Below are positions 20,159-29,514 of a stretch of 32,149 bases of DNA, piece by piece. The notes under the pieces are model-generated. The model ran no database searches. It was not told the origin of the DNA and saw only the letters and a program-made list of their open reading frames with translations. Both the position numbers and the translations under genes were made by a program. The DNA is from Chara braunii. Its lineage: Eukaryota; Streptophyta; Charophyceae; Charales; Characeae. The stretch spans positions 893,499-925,647 of the forward strand of contig BFEA01000168.1 of assembly GCA_003427395.1 (NCBI GenBank), written 5' to 3'. Within the stretch, counting starts at the first letter, position 1; each line of letters starts with the position of its first letter.

Positions 20159-21371
20159 TTTCTGTTTCATCTTCCTATTCCTTCTCCTCTGCCATCGCAT
20201 TCCCTCCTCGTCCAGCTCCCCCTCCATTCTTCCTTCATTTGTTTTTCTCCTACTCGCTGCGTCATCTTTATCTTTACCTCCGGCATTTCTCATTCCTTCT
20301 TGTCCACCTCTTCCTCCATCATTCCGCCTCCGTTTTCTTTTTCTTTTCTCTGTCTCCTCACCACTACGTTGTCTTTCTCCTCCGCCTCCCCCGTGTTCCC
20401 TCTTCCTCTACCTCCTCTGTCTCCCTCCTCGTCCATCTTTCCTCCCGCCATCTTCCCTCCACCTCCTCCTCAGTCCATCGTCTGTTTTCTTTCTTTTTAT
20501 TTTCTTCGGTTTGAAACTTTTCCCGTCGCCACATCTCCTCCTCCACCTCCTCCTCCATCTCACTGCCATGTCATCTCACCTCTTCGTCCCTCGTCTTCCC
20601 TCCTCCACCTCCTTTGTCTCCCTCCTCGTCCTTCATCTTTCCTCCGAGTCCCGCCATCTTCCCTCCTCCTCCACCTCCTCCTCAGTCCTTCGTTCGTTTT
20701 CTCTTTTGTTTTGGGTTCTCCAACTTCTCCCCGTCGCCGGGTCCTCCTCCTCCTTCTCACCTCCCTCCTCCTTCACCTCTTCTTCCATTTCCCCCCCCCC
20801 TCCCCCCCCTTGTTGCCACGTCACCTCATCCGCGACGTCATTTTAACTCCCTCATCACTTGCCAAGTCATCTCATTAGCCACCTCCTCCACATCCTCCGC
20901 CATCCCACGTCCCTCCTGTTCTACCTCTTCCAACGTTTCTCCCTCCATTTTTTATTTCTTTTTTTTTTCCCTTGTCGCCACGTCATCGTGATCTTCACTT
21001 CGTTTGCCATTTCACCCAGTTTTTTGTTTCTTAATTTTCTTCTATTTTCTTTTATTTGCCGCCACGTCATCTCTCCCGCACCTCCTTTGCCATGTCTCCT
21101 CCCTCCGTCTCCGCTTCTCCTCCTCTCCTCCTCGTCAATGGCTCGTCATCGTTTTCTTTTATCGTTGTCCCTTGTCGCCATCCACCCTCCCTCCACCCTC
21201 CATCCTTCTTTCCTTCATCTTCCCTCCGCCTCTAGGTCCGCTTTCTCCCCTCATGCATCATTCTTCCTCCCGCCATCTTCCCGCCATTCTTCTTCTTCTT
21301 CTTCTTCTTCTTCTTTTCTTCTTCTTCTCAGTCGGAGCCTTCTGTCTGTTTTTTACCTCTCTTTTATACCT

Positions 21372-22103
21372 GCCTTTTACGCTGTGCAAAAACTGCCAAC
21401 AAGCAGTCCAATGGCTCCCAGTCTTCGCCATTCATCCTCCCCTTTTCTTATTCTTGTCCTCCTTGTTCTTGTTCCTCCTCCTCTTTCTCCTCATCGGTTC
21501 GTGTTCTTGTTCTCCTTCTTCTTTTTCGCCTTTCATTTTCTTTTTCATCTTCTTCTTCTTCTTCCACGTCGAAGCAATCTTGTCCTTGTTCTTGTCCTTG
21601 TTCTTGTCCTTGTTCTTGTTCTTGTTCTTGTCCTTGTCCTCCTTGTTCTTGTTCCTCCTCCTCTTCCTCCTCATCGGTTCTTCTTCTTCTTTTTCTTCTC
21701 CTTCTTCTTCTTCTTCTCCTTTTTCTTCTTCATCTTCATCTTCTTCTTCATCTTCATATTCTTCTTCTTCTTCCACGTCGAAGCGCTGTCTTTTTTTTTT
21801 TTCTGTTTTTTCCCCCTGCCTATTACACTGTGCACGAATTGCCAACAAGCAGTCCAATGGGTCCCAGTCTTCGCCATTCATCCTCCCTCCATCTTTGTTG
21901 TTCTTGTTCTTGTTCTTGTTCTTGTCCTCATTCTTGTCCTTGTTTGTCCTTCTTATTGTTCCTCCTCTTCCTCCTCATCGGTTCTTCTTCTTGTTCTTCT
22001 TCTTCTTCTTCCACGTCGGAGTCCTCTGTCTGTTTTTTTTTTTTTTTTTTTTCCCTCTGCCTTTTACGCTGTGCAAGAACTGCCAACAAGCAGTCGAATG
22101 GCT
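21372..22103 (+). repeat. Three copies of a TGCCAACAAGCAGTC-containing unit
   Basis: CCTTTTACGCTGTGC, a short word, then TGCCAACAAGCAGTCNAATGG recurs with GCCAACAAGC at 21395, 21841 and 22082. The first two copies continue with CCCAGTCTTCGCCATTCATC. The copies are separated by TTC/TTGTCC tracts. This is the only recurrent non-pyrimidine segment of this part of the domain. Confidence 0.85.
21580..21656 (+). repeat. TTGTCC/TTGTTC hexamer microsatellite
   Basis: TTGTCC and TTGTTC hexamers alternate over about 75 bases, and a shorter similar run lies at about 21898-21950. Apparent Leu-Val or Lys-Asn repeat proteins through it are artefacts. Confidence 0.9.
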
Positions 22104-22152
22104 CTGTCCTTTACGCTGTTCCAGATCCGAAACTTCTCGCTATTGCATATCC

Positions 22153-22376
22153 AGAACCGGTTCTGGAAGTGGTTCCTATTCCAGATCTGGTTCTGTTTCC
22201 CGTTACAGATCCGGAACAAGCTCTAGAACTTCCTGTCCCAAATCTGGACCAGCAGCAGATTCAGAAACGGTTCTGGAACTGGTTGCTGTTCTAGATCTGG
22301 AGCGAGTTCTGGAACTTCCTATTCCAGATATGGAGCAGCTGCAGATCCAGAAACGGTTCTGGAATCCACTTCTCTT
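22153..22376 (+). repeat. 86-bp higher-order repeat rich in palindromes
   Basis: Three subunits start with AGA(A/T): AGAAACGGTTCTGG-type (30 bp), AGATCTGGAGCGAGTTCTGG-type (33 bp) and AGATATGGAGCAGC-type (23 bp). They repeat as an 86-bp set at 22263 and 22349, with an earlier diverged set at 22153 that has a 24-bp insertion. A perfect 18-bp palindrome, TCCAGAACCGGTTCTGGA, spans 22150-22167. Related peptides appear in different frames because 86 is not a multiple of three. Confidence 0.75.
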
Positions 22377-22572
22377 CCGCCAACGCTTCAACCCTGATCC
22401 TTCCCCCTTCCCCTCTCCCTCCTGACCTTCTCTCTGCGCCATCGTCGCCTCTCCTCTTCTTCGACATCTTCTTTTTCCTTCTTCTCCTCTTCTTCTCCTC
22501 CCTCTTCTTCGTCATCTTCTTCTTCTTTCTCCTCCTCTTCCTCCTCTTTTCTCCTCCTCCTCCGTTAGCCAT

Positions 22573-22593
22573 AATTGTCGGAATCCGACAATT
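22573..22593. other. Perfect 21-bp palindrome
   Basis: AATTGTCGGA and TCCGACAATT are exact reverse complements around one A. It sits at the right edge of the pyrimidine domain, so it could mark the end of an inserted element, but no partner was found. Confidence 0.6.
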
Positions 22594-22869
22594 TCCAACC
22601 TTCAAAGTTTTATTGCGGAACCCGACAGATCTCGGCAACTGCAATCGGATCCCGCGAAGGAAAAAATATATATATAAAAAATTCAAAATTGGGCTTTTTT
22701 TTTTTTTTGGCATTTTTTTTGGACCATCCGGTTTGCCGGTTGACCCCCCTCGGGCCGGTCCGATCCCGGTTGGACCGGGCCAGCTCGACCGGACGGTTGC
22801 TGGACTAGGTTTGGATTTTTTTTTTTTTTTCTTTCTTTTTTCTTTTTTCTCTGTGGTAAGTTACTAATT

Positions 22870-23090
22870 CTGAAGTTCGAATTTTCGGCACATGCCAATC
22901 CGATATTTTGGAAATTCCAAAATTTCCGGCATTCCGCAAAATCCGCAAATTCTACGAATTTCGGAATCCCGAAAATTTGAAATTTTGGCATTCCGCAAAA
23001 TCCGCAAATTCCGCGAATTTCTGAAATTCCAAAAATTCTACACATTCTGCAAATTTCGTGGAAACCGTGTCTAATCGGACTTAGGGTTAG
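22870..23090. repeat. AATTCCG-rich short repeats
   Basis: GGCATTCCGCAAAATCCGCA (then AATTC) occurs at 22928 and 22987, 59 bp apart, among many AATTTC/GAAATT words. TTTTGGAA/TTCCAAAA (22906-22922) is a perfect palindrome around one A. Sequence between 22594 and 22870 is GC-rich, then poly-T, with no gene. Confidence 0.7.
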
Positions 23091-23273
23091 GAATTAGGTT
23101 CTGGCAGATTTCGTTTTCCAAAATTCGTGAATTTTTTTTCAGTAAGTTATTTCGTAATTTTTCTCGGGCCGTACCCTTGGAAATTAAGGTGACGTAGTCC
23201 GCGATTTGCAACGCGGAAATCTTCTGACGAATTTCGTTTTCTGAAATTCAGAATAATTCCAAGACATTCTTTT

Positions 23274-23745
23274 ATGAAAATTTCCACGAATTTCTACTAA
23301 AAATGTTGCGATCCTTTTTCTAATTTCGTTAACGAGTGAGATTTTTTTATTTTTTTTTTCAGATTACCAAACGTTTTCAACATCCGAATGTTACCCTTTT
23401 TACTGCTCGTTATCTGATAGATGCCTCCCTAATTCTCAAATTGACAGATTTCAAGAAAAAAAGGAAAAGGAGAGCTCTTTTTCTTTTTTCATTTCTTTCT
23501 GTTGATTATTATGAAAATTTCCACGAATTTATACTAAAAATGCTGCAAATCTTTTTCTAATTCCATTAACGAGTGAGATTCGTTTTTTTTTTTTCCGGAT
23601 TACCAAACGTTTTCAACATCCGAATGTTACCCTTTTTACTGCTCGTTATCTGATAGATGCCTCCCTAATTCTCAAATTGACAGATTTCAAAAAAAAAAAA
23701 AAAAAAGGAGAGCTCTTTTTCTTTTTTCATTTCTTTCTGTTGATT
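23274..23745 (+). repeat. 237-bp tandem duplication
   Basis: ATGAAAATTTCCACGAATTT at 23274 and 23511 starts two near-identical copies ending around CATTTCTTTCTGTTGATTA. Each has a poly-T run before an (A/G)GATTACC word (TTTTTTTTCAGATTACC in the first, which resembles a splice acceptor) and a poly-A run that differs in length. Confidence 0.9.
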
Positions 23746-23820
23746 AGTACCGGGATTGGAAATTGCAGTCCGGTGTTTGCCTGTCTGCATGTTTCTTCCC
23801 ACCCCTCTTCGTACTACGGT

Positions 23821-23905
23821 AGTGCCACTTCAGCAAGTGCCATGTCAGCAAAGTGCCACATCAGCAGCAGGGCCACGTCAGCAGTGCCGTGTCAACCGAC
23901 ACAGT
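23821..23905 (+). repeat. GTGCCACGTCAGCA minisatellite
   Basis: About five degenerate copies of a GTGCCAYRTCAGCA-like unit of roughly 16 bp lie directly upstream of the gag pseudogene. One copy carries the CCACGTCA word also found in the pyrimidine domain. Confidence 0.75.
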
Positions 23906-23922
23906 ACAGCTAACCACAGCTT

Positions 23923-25540
23923 ATGCACCGACGCAGCAAATGCATCGCAGCACATGAAGGGCGGGCAGCCGCAGCAGAACAGCAGCTACCCTTGCCCCTC
24001 CCCTCTGCAATGGAGGCACAGGGCAACCCCACGGTGGACAGTGCCGCATCCGGCAGTCCACGCAAGGTGTGCAACACGAACCCCCTGGTCCCACAGGTCC
24101 AGCAGGAGAGGTCCACTGCGACACCTGCCGAAGACCTCGACGCTGCGCCAGTCCGGCAGCAGAATGAGACCATGACGGCCTTCTTGGCTCGCCTCGCCAC
24201 GAACATGCAACAAGTACAAGAGGAACAGCAACGCGAGGCGGCAGCCGAAGCCGCACACCTCAACGCCATTGCACGCGATGCGGAGCAACGGCGCCGGCAG
24301 CACGCTGAAGCAGCTGCCAACCATAATAAAGCTCGACAAGATGCCGCATCCGTCCTCATGCAGCAGGAAGCCGTTCATACTGCCGCACTCCAAGCATGGA
24401 ATTTTGATCCGGCCGAGGCGCACACGGAACCAACTGTGGAGGAACAAACCAACTCGGCCCTCGCCAACATCATGCACCAAGTCATCCTCACTTGTAACTG
24501 GCAACAAGTGGAGCTGGCCCGGCAGGCACATATTATTTCCGATTATGAGGAGACTCTCAAGAGTCTCCATGCCCGCCTTGACATGCTGGAGAAGGATGAC
24601 GTGCCGCACAGGCACACGACATCCTCGAGCATCGATCCATCGATCCGCGAGCTGGAGGAACAAATGGATCACCTGGTTGTGCTCGTCGGAAATTTGAACA
24701 GTTTCCAACGACCGGCGACCATCAGCCAGCAAATGGTCGCCCGACAAGCGGACATGCGTCAGTTGCAGCAACAACCAACCGGGACCTGCAACAGCATGAC
24801 GTCCAAACAGTACAAGATGCCTAAGTTCAGCATCGACAAGTTCGATGACTACCACAAGGCGGACACCAACGAGCTCTCCATTCACTTGGTCCTGCCAGAA
24901 TTGAAGATCTCAGCTCTTTACCTTTGCAGCACCGGTGCCAGCCAAGTGTGGCTCAACCACCTGGCAAAAACTGAAAGGCATCGAGGTCGCCAAGCTCTAC
25001 ACCAAGATCACTTGGGAGGCCATGACCGAGAAGTGGCGGAAACGCTTCATCGTCGACGACGCTCAAGGCCAAGGCACGAACCGGATCTTCACCATGCACC
25101 GAGGCAGCCAGCTAACCGAGTGGCAGAAACTTGTGACGATTCCGAATCTGGATATGCCATTCGTACATCTTTGTCGCGAATTCTTCCAGCGATCGGTGGA
25201 CGCATTGAGCACAACCCTTGGGGAGCGCAGCCTGCCAGTCGCTGCTGTCCAATTCGATGGACAAGAGGACAACCAGGCGCTGACTCACAAGTCTAGACGG
25301 AGTCAACGCCCTTACGCCACGGCACAACAACAAGAAGAAAAAGGCGAAATCCGCGTTAACAACCGAAGCCGGACAGCCAAATGAGTCGTGGAAGAAGTTC
25401 CAACTCACGGAGGAGCAATACAAGCTTCGCCAGAAGTGGAAGTGTTGCTATTGGTGCAATAGCACCAAGCACACGACGTCGCAATGCCCCGACAAAGGCA
25501 AAGAAGACGTACGCCCACGACAAAGCTCGAGAAACTGAGC
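23923..25540 (+). pseudogene. Gag, Ty3/gypsy, with coiled coil and CCHC knuckle
   Basis: The frame is open from 23923. ATGs at 23923 and 24010 are both plausible starts and I cannot choose. The first ~250 residues are Ala/Gln/Glu-rich with heptad-like repeats (AEAAHLNAIARDAEQRRRQH), consistent with a coiled coil. Capsid-like sequence starts at YKMPKFSIDKFDDY near 24812. A frameshift in the A-run near 24965 moves it to the frame ending 25384. A second shift near 25280 leads to LTEEQYKLRQKWKC and the knuckle CYWCNSTKHTTSQC near 25446 (CX2CX4HX4C). A third shift near 25510 joins it to the protease frame. Confidence 0.9.
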
Positions 25541-26551
25541 TCCGCGGGAAGTGAGGCGACTCCACTTCCTACTCCGCCAGACATGGTTGCCTTGCTAGCA
25601 ACCTCCTCCACGTCCGGGGAACATGCGCATTTTGCAAGTCTTCAAGAAAGTTACGAAGACTATGCTGTCCAGCTGGTCCCTCCGTTGGACCAACCTCTCC
25701 ACGTGCAAGAGTCATACGCGGGCGCGACTTCATCACCATCGCCAAGCGAACCAGCATCCTCACCGACACTACTCGGGCACTCATCGGTATGGTCTAGACT
25801 TGAGGACCTCGACCCATTGACGCCGGAGGACTTCCAATGGATGCCTCTTCCCCCATTTGGTTCCTTGCCGAAGCCACATTGCAACGCCCTAATGGCGGAT
25901 CTACGCACCTACTTGCACGCTGCTGTACCAACTCCGTTGATCGAAGACGGAGTAGCGGTTGTTGACCTTCGCGAGTACATTGCGAAGATTAACCTCGAAT
26001 ATGCCACGCAACGGTACGACAACATCGACACACCGTTACTCTACGTCCGCATTCAGATCAAGAAGGCGACCTGCAGCGCCTTGATTGATTGTGGAGCTAC
26101 TCGCAACTACATCAGCCAATACTTCATGGCGCGCGCCAGCCTTGGGCCGTGCGTTCGAAGGAAATCGCAGCCCACACAAGTCACGTTGGCCGACGGTCGT
26201 ACGCACAAGTTCATTGACCGATGCGTTGACTCCGTCCCCGTGTACTTCGCCCCGCATACACGTGAGGCCATGTCCTTTGACATATTGGAGACAAAGTTCG
26301 ACATGATTTTGGGCATGTCGTGGCTGCGCAGCGAGGACCACCCGGTGAACTTCTACCGCCGCACCGTTCACGTTCGTGACCGAAACGGGGTACTTGTTCC
26401 ATGTATGGTTCCCCCACCTCACCCTTCGATTGGTTATCACGTGGTCTCCGCGACAAGCATTTGCAACTCCATCGCACGGAACGACGTGGAGAAAATGGGC
26501 ATTTGCTTCTTGCACACCCTCCCTCCTCCCGACGCGCCAGCGGAGGAATAG
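25484..26551 (+). pseudogene. Retroviral-type aspartic protease region, Ty3/gypsy pol
   Basis: This is the longest uninterrupted part of the element (355 codons). It begins with a Pro/Ser-rich linker, not a domain. The protease core is LIDCGATRNYI near 26081, with the catalytic Asp at 26087. Where most retroviral enzymes have D-T/S-G, this has D-C-G, as in other plant-type Ty3 proteases. The hydrophobic DMILGMSWL motif near 26300 supports the fold. It would cut the Gag-Pol polyprotein. TAG at 26549 stops it, but the same frame continues into RT, so the stop is a mutation inside pol. Confidence 0.85.
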
Positions 26552-27410
26552 CCACCGGATCCACATATTGTCGAGCTTCTCGCCTCCTATGGCGACGTCT
26601 TTGAAGCCCCCGCCGGAATCTTACCGAATCGGCCAATTAGCCACGAGATCATCCTCGAAGATGGGGCCGGACCTCCGCGCGGATGTATCTACCGCATGAG
26701 CGAGGAGGAACTCGAAGTGCTACGAAGGCAACTCGATGACCTCATTGACAAAGGCTGGATTCGCCCTCGCTGGTCGCCCTACGGTGCACCCGTTCTCTTC
26801 ATTCGGAAGAAGAACAAGGAGCTGCGCTTATGCATTGACTATTGTAAGCTTAACGCTCTAAACCATTTAGAATGTCGGCCCACTCCCACACATTGACGAT
26901 CTTCTCGAACGTTTGGGCGGTGCCAAATACTTCTCCAAGTTGGACCTCAAGGTCGGTTACCACCAGCTCGAGATCCATCCAAGAGATCGCTACAAAACTG
27001 CGTTCAAGACACGGTATGGGCACTTCGAGTGGGCCGTAATGCCATTTGGCCTCACGAATGCCCCGACCACCTTCCAAACAGCAATGACAACGGAGTTTCG
27101 CGACATGTTGGACCGGTTCGTGCTCATCTACCTTGATGACATCTTCGTGTGTAGCCGGAGTTTGGAAGAGCACATCGTGCATCTACGCGTTGTTTTGGAC
27201 AGGCTACGTATGGCCAAGTACAAGGCCAACCGAGCCAAGTGAGAATTCGCAAAACAAGGGCTCGAGTACTTGGGCCACTTTGTGACGCCGCAAGGCATCC
27301 ATCCGCTGGCGGACAAGATCAAGGCCATCCAAGATTGACTACCAACACCGCGAAAGTTCACTCTTTTATTGGATTGGCCGGGTACTACCAACGCTCCATC
27401 GGAGGATACG
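26552..27410 (+). pseudogene. Reverse transcriptase domain, Ty3/gypsy pol
   Basis: The RT copies element RNA into DNA. The leading fingers part (EEELEVLRRQLDDLIDKGW, LCIDYCKLNAL) is in frame with the protease. A frameshift near 26870 precedes the palm, where KYFSKLDLKVGYHQLEI holds the first catalytic Asp, VMPFGLTNAPTTFQ follows, and the YLDD box at 27129-27140 holds the other two. TGA at 27240 and TGA at 27336 interrupt the thumb/connection (FAKQGLEYLGHFVTPQGI). The second stop stands where related elements have Trp. A small deletion and frameshift near 27350 lead to FIGLAGYYQRSIGGYAWI. The catalytic residues survive but the polypeptide cannot be made in one piece. Confidence 0.95.
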
Positions 27411-27411
27411 C

Positions 27412-27978
27412 ATGGATCGCCGCACCCTTGTCAAGATTGCAGTCCCCAAAGGTGGGCCCCTCCATTTCATCGACGAAGTCCGGAGTTCGTTCCAAAAATT
27501 GAAGACGGCATTGCTCCTCGCTCTCGTCTCTAGTATCTACGATCCCACCTTGCCTGCGAGAGTGACTATGGACACTTACAGTCATGGCATGGGTGCATAC
27601 TTGGAACGACACGACGGAGTAGATTGGCATCTGGTGGAGTATTTCAGCCAAAAGGTGCCTCCCATCAACTTGGTTGATGATGCGTGGAACGAGTTGCTCG
27701 CTTTCGTCACGATACTCGAGCATTGGCGATACTTCCTCCTTGGGCATCATAGGTTCACTTGGGCTAATAACCCATTAACCTACTACAAGACGCAAGACGC
27801 GGTGAGCAACACGATCGCTTGGTGGATGTACTTCATCGACCAATTCGACTTCACACCAAAACACATTTCGGGCCTCTCCAACCGAGCCGCGGATGCTCTC
27901 TCGCGAAGATCAGATCTTTGTGCATTGACTCACCACACGTCTAGTTTCGATGACGCCCTTCATCAGCATTTCGTGTGA
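27412..27978 (+). pseudogene. RNase H domain, Ty3/gypsy pol
   Basis: This continues from the RT after a frameshift near 27450; the first ~14 codons are out of frame with the protein. VTMDTYSHGMGAYL carries the first catalytic Asp (27571), WNELLAF the Glu, and AADALSRR the last Asp (27892). WANNPLTYY stands where family members have a T-D pair before the NPL, so the remaining Asp appears deleted. EYFSQKVPP and HWRYFLLGHHRFTW are standard strand and helix segments. TGA at 27976 ends it, with the same frame continuing into integrase. Confidence 0.9.
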
Positions 27979-29489
27979 GCATACAAGTCCGATCCGAAAA
28001 CCGCCACGCTCTAAGAGCAACTATCCTCGGATCACCCGCCGGCCAGCCATTATCGCGTCGTTGACAGCTACTTGCTTCTTCACTCGCGAGGCAAGGACTT
28101 ACTATGTGTCCCACATGACCGTCGCTTATGAACTCGTCTCCTCTGCGAGTACCACGACTCACGACTCGCCAATCACTTCGGAGTCGACCGTACAATCGCA
28201 AGACTTCGGCAACGATTCCGGTGGCCTGACCTCATTACCGACGTCGCTTGGTATTGCGACTCTTGCGAAGTTTGCCGACGAAGCAAGCCCCGCAAAAGCA
28301 ACCCCTATGGCGAGTTCCGCCCGTTGCCCATCCCGTGGGAACCCGGCCTGCTATGGACGTCACCGGCCCGTTTCCCCGCGACCACTTCGGGCACAACGGC
28401 ATCCTCACGGTTATTGATCGTTTGAGCAAGTACGCGTGATTTCTTCCTTGTAAGTACTACACCACGACTCCTGAGCTTGCACGCCTCTTGCACATTGGCT
28501 GGATTTGCGGCCGCGGCGTTCCAGAAGACATCGTTAGCGACCGCGACACTCGTTTTATGTCGGCATTTTGGACTTCTCTCATGGAGTCCGGCACCGAGAT
28601 GAAACCCAGTTCGGCTCGGCATCCACAAACGGATGAGCAAACGGAGCGGGCACATCAACCCGCTCAAATGATGCTTCGCACACTCATCCGTACGGATCAA
28701 GGATTGGATTGACCGCCTCCCCGACATCGACTTCGCCTACAACACTTCGTTGCATCCGGCGATTGGTGTGACTCCATTCGAGTTGCACCACGGTGGCAGG
28801 AGAGGCCGTATCTTCGCGGATCTTCCATTTCCAAGGACTGCTGACATTGACGCTGCTTGCTCTCCCGCATCTGTTCAAAAGTATTAGGACTTGTTGGCTA
28901 AAGCCCGCACCAACATGCAAAAGGCCCAAGTCCGCATGCAGCAGCAAGCCAATCGGTGTCGCGTGCTATACCCTATTCGCGTCGGTGGCCTTGTTTGGGT
29001 CTCCACAGAGGAGTTTGCACTTGAACAAGACGTCTAGCGCAAGCTACTTCCGAAGTGGTTTGGACCATGGACCGTCATATCAGTCGCGAGTGATGAGCCC
29101 GAAGGCCCTTCTTTTGTGATCGACATCCCGCCGCATGTACCGGTCCACCCGGTCTTCCACGCCTCCAAGCTGGCCACATATACACCAGCCAAGAGCGATG
29201 ACTTCCCGGGCCGACGATCGCAGGACCCTCCTGTGGATGGTCATCAGGAAGTTGATCGTGTCATCACGCATCGCAAGCACAACAACAAGCCAATGCAGTA
29301 CAAGGTCACATTCAAGTGGTGCGACCGTGGTGACGACGATGTATTTCACGAGCAGGCTTGCAAGCCTCTGCACTGCTTATGTACGCCAAATATGAGAAGA
29401 AACAGCTAGCCACGGAAGCTGCAACGCCTGCCCCTCCCACTTGGACTTCGGTCCCTCCCTCCAACAAACAGCTTCACCCTCGGAGGTAA
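27979..29489 (+). pseudogene. Integrase with GPY/F-like region and chromodomain-like tail, Ty3/gypsy pol
   Basis: The zinc finger reads YHDSRLANHFG then YCDSCEVC (28143-28275), after stops TAA 28012 and TGA 28129. A frameshift near 28350 gives the DDE core: Asp in MDVTGPF (28356), Asp in IVSDRDTRF (28539) and Glu in QTERAHQ (28644), so the catalytic triad is retained. TGA 28437 and TGA 28710 interrupt it. After another shift come FAYNTS, TPFELHHGG, stops TAG 28885 and TAG 29035, KLLPKWFGPWTVI (GPY/F), HPVFHASKL and MQYKVTFKWCDRGDDD, a chromodomain-like motif. A last shift near 29370 leads to the TAA at 29487. Confidence 0.93.
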
Positions 29490-29501
29490 GCTCGGTCTTT
29501 C

Positions 29502-29511
29502 AAGGAGGGGG
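29502..29511 (+). promoter_or_regulatory. Polypurine tract, plus-strand primer
   Basis: AAGGAGGGGG lies 12 bases after the pol stop and a few bases before TGTGCC (29515), which would be the first bases of the 3' LTR. A purine run in exactly this place primes plus-strand DNA synthesis in LTR retrotransposons. Confidence 0.7.
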
Positions 29512-29514
29512 CAA

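Larger units (their letters stand above)
17215..22560 (+). repeat. ~5-kb pyrimidine-rich (TTC/CTCC) domain
   Basis: Apart from a mixed stretch at about 17450-17830 and the purine islands listed separately, the + strand is almost all C and T, dominated by TTC, TCC, CTCC and poly-T. Every frame is open for long distances, giving Phe/Leu/Ser/Pro-only products one way and Lys/Glu/Arg-only products the other. These include apparent 345-473-codon ORFs, which I reject as genes. Local duplications and a shared GCCACGTCAT word show the domain grew by segmental copying of already pyrimidine-rich sequence. Such tracts can form triplexes and stall replication (established for GAA/TTC tracts). Any role here is inference. 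Confidence 0.9.
23923..29489 (+). mobile_element. Ty3/gypsy LTR retrotransposon, gag-pol pseudo-element
   Basis: The complete domain order gag, protease, RT, RNase H, integrase and chromodomain-like tail is present on the + strand and defines a Ty3/gypsy element. At least six frameshifts and about nine in-frame stops break it. A polypurine tract (29502-29511) and probable 3' LTR start (29515) follow. I find no matching 5' LTR upstream: 22600-23900 is unrelated repeat, so the 5' end appears truncated or replaced. Confidence 0.95.

Noticed and set aside
21432-21881. Lys/Asn/Asp/Glu-rich minus-strand ORF
   Set aside because: It is the reverse complement of TTGTCC and TTC repeats and has composition-driven sequence only.
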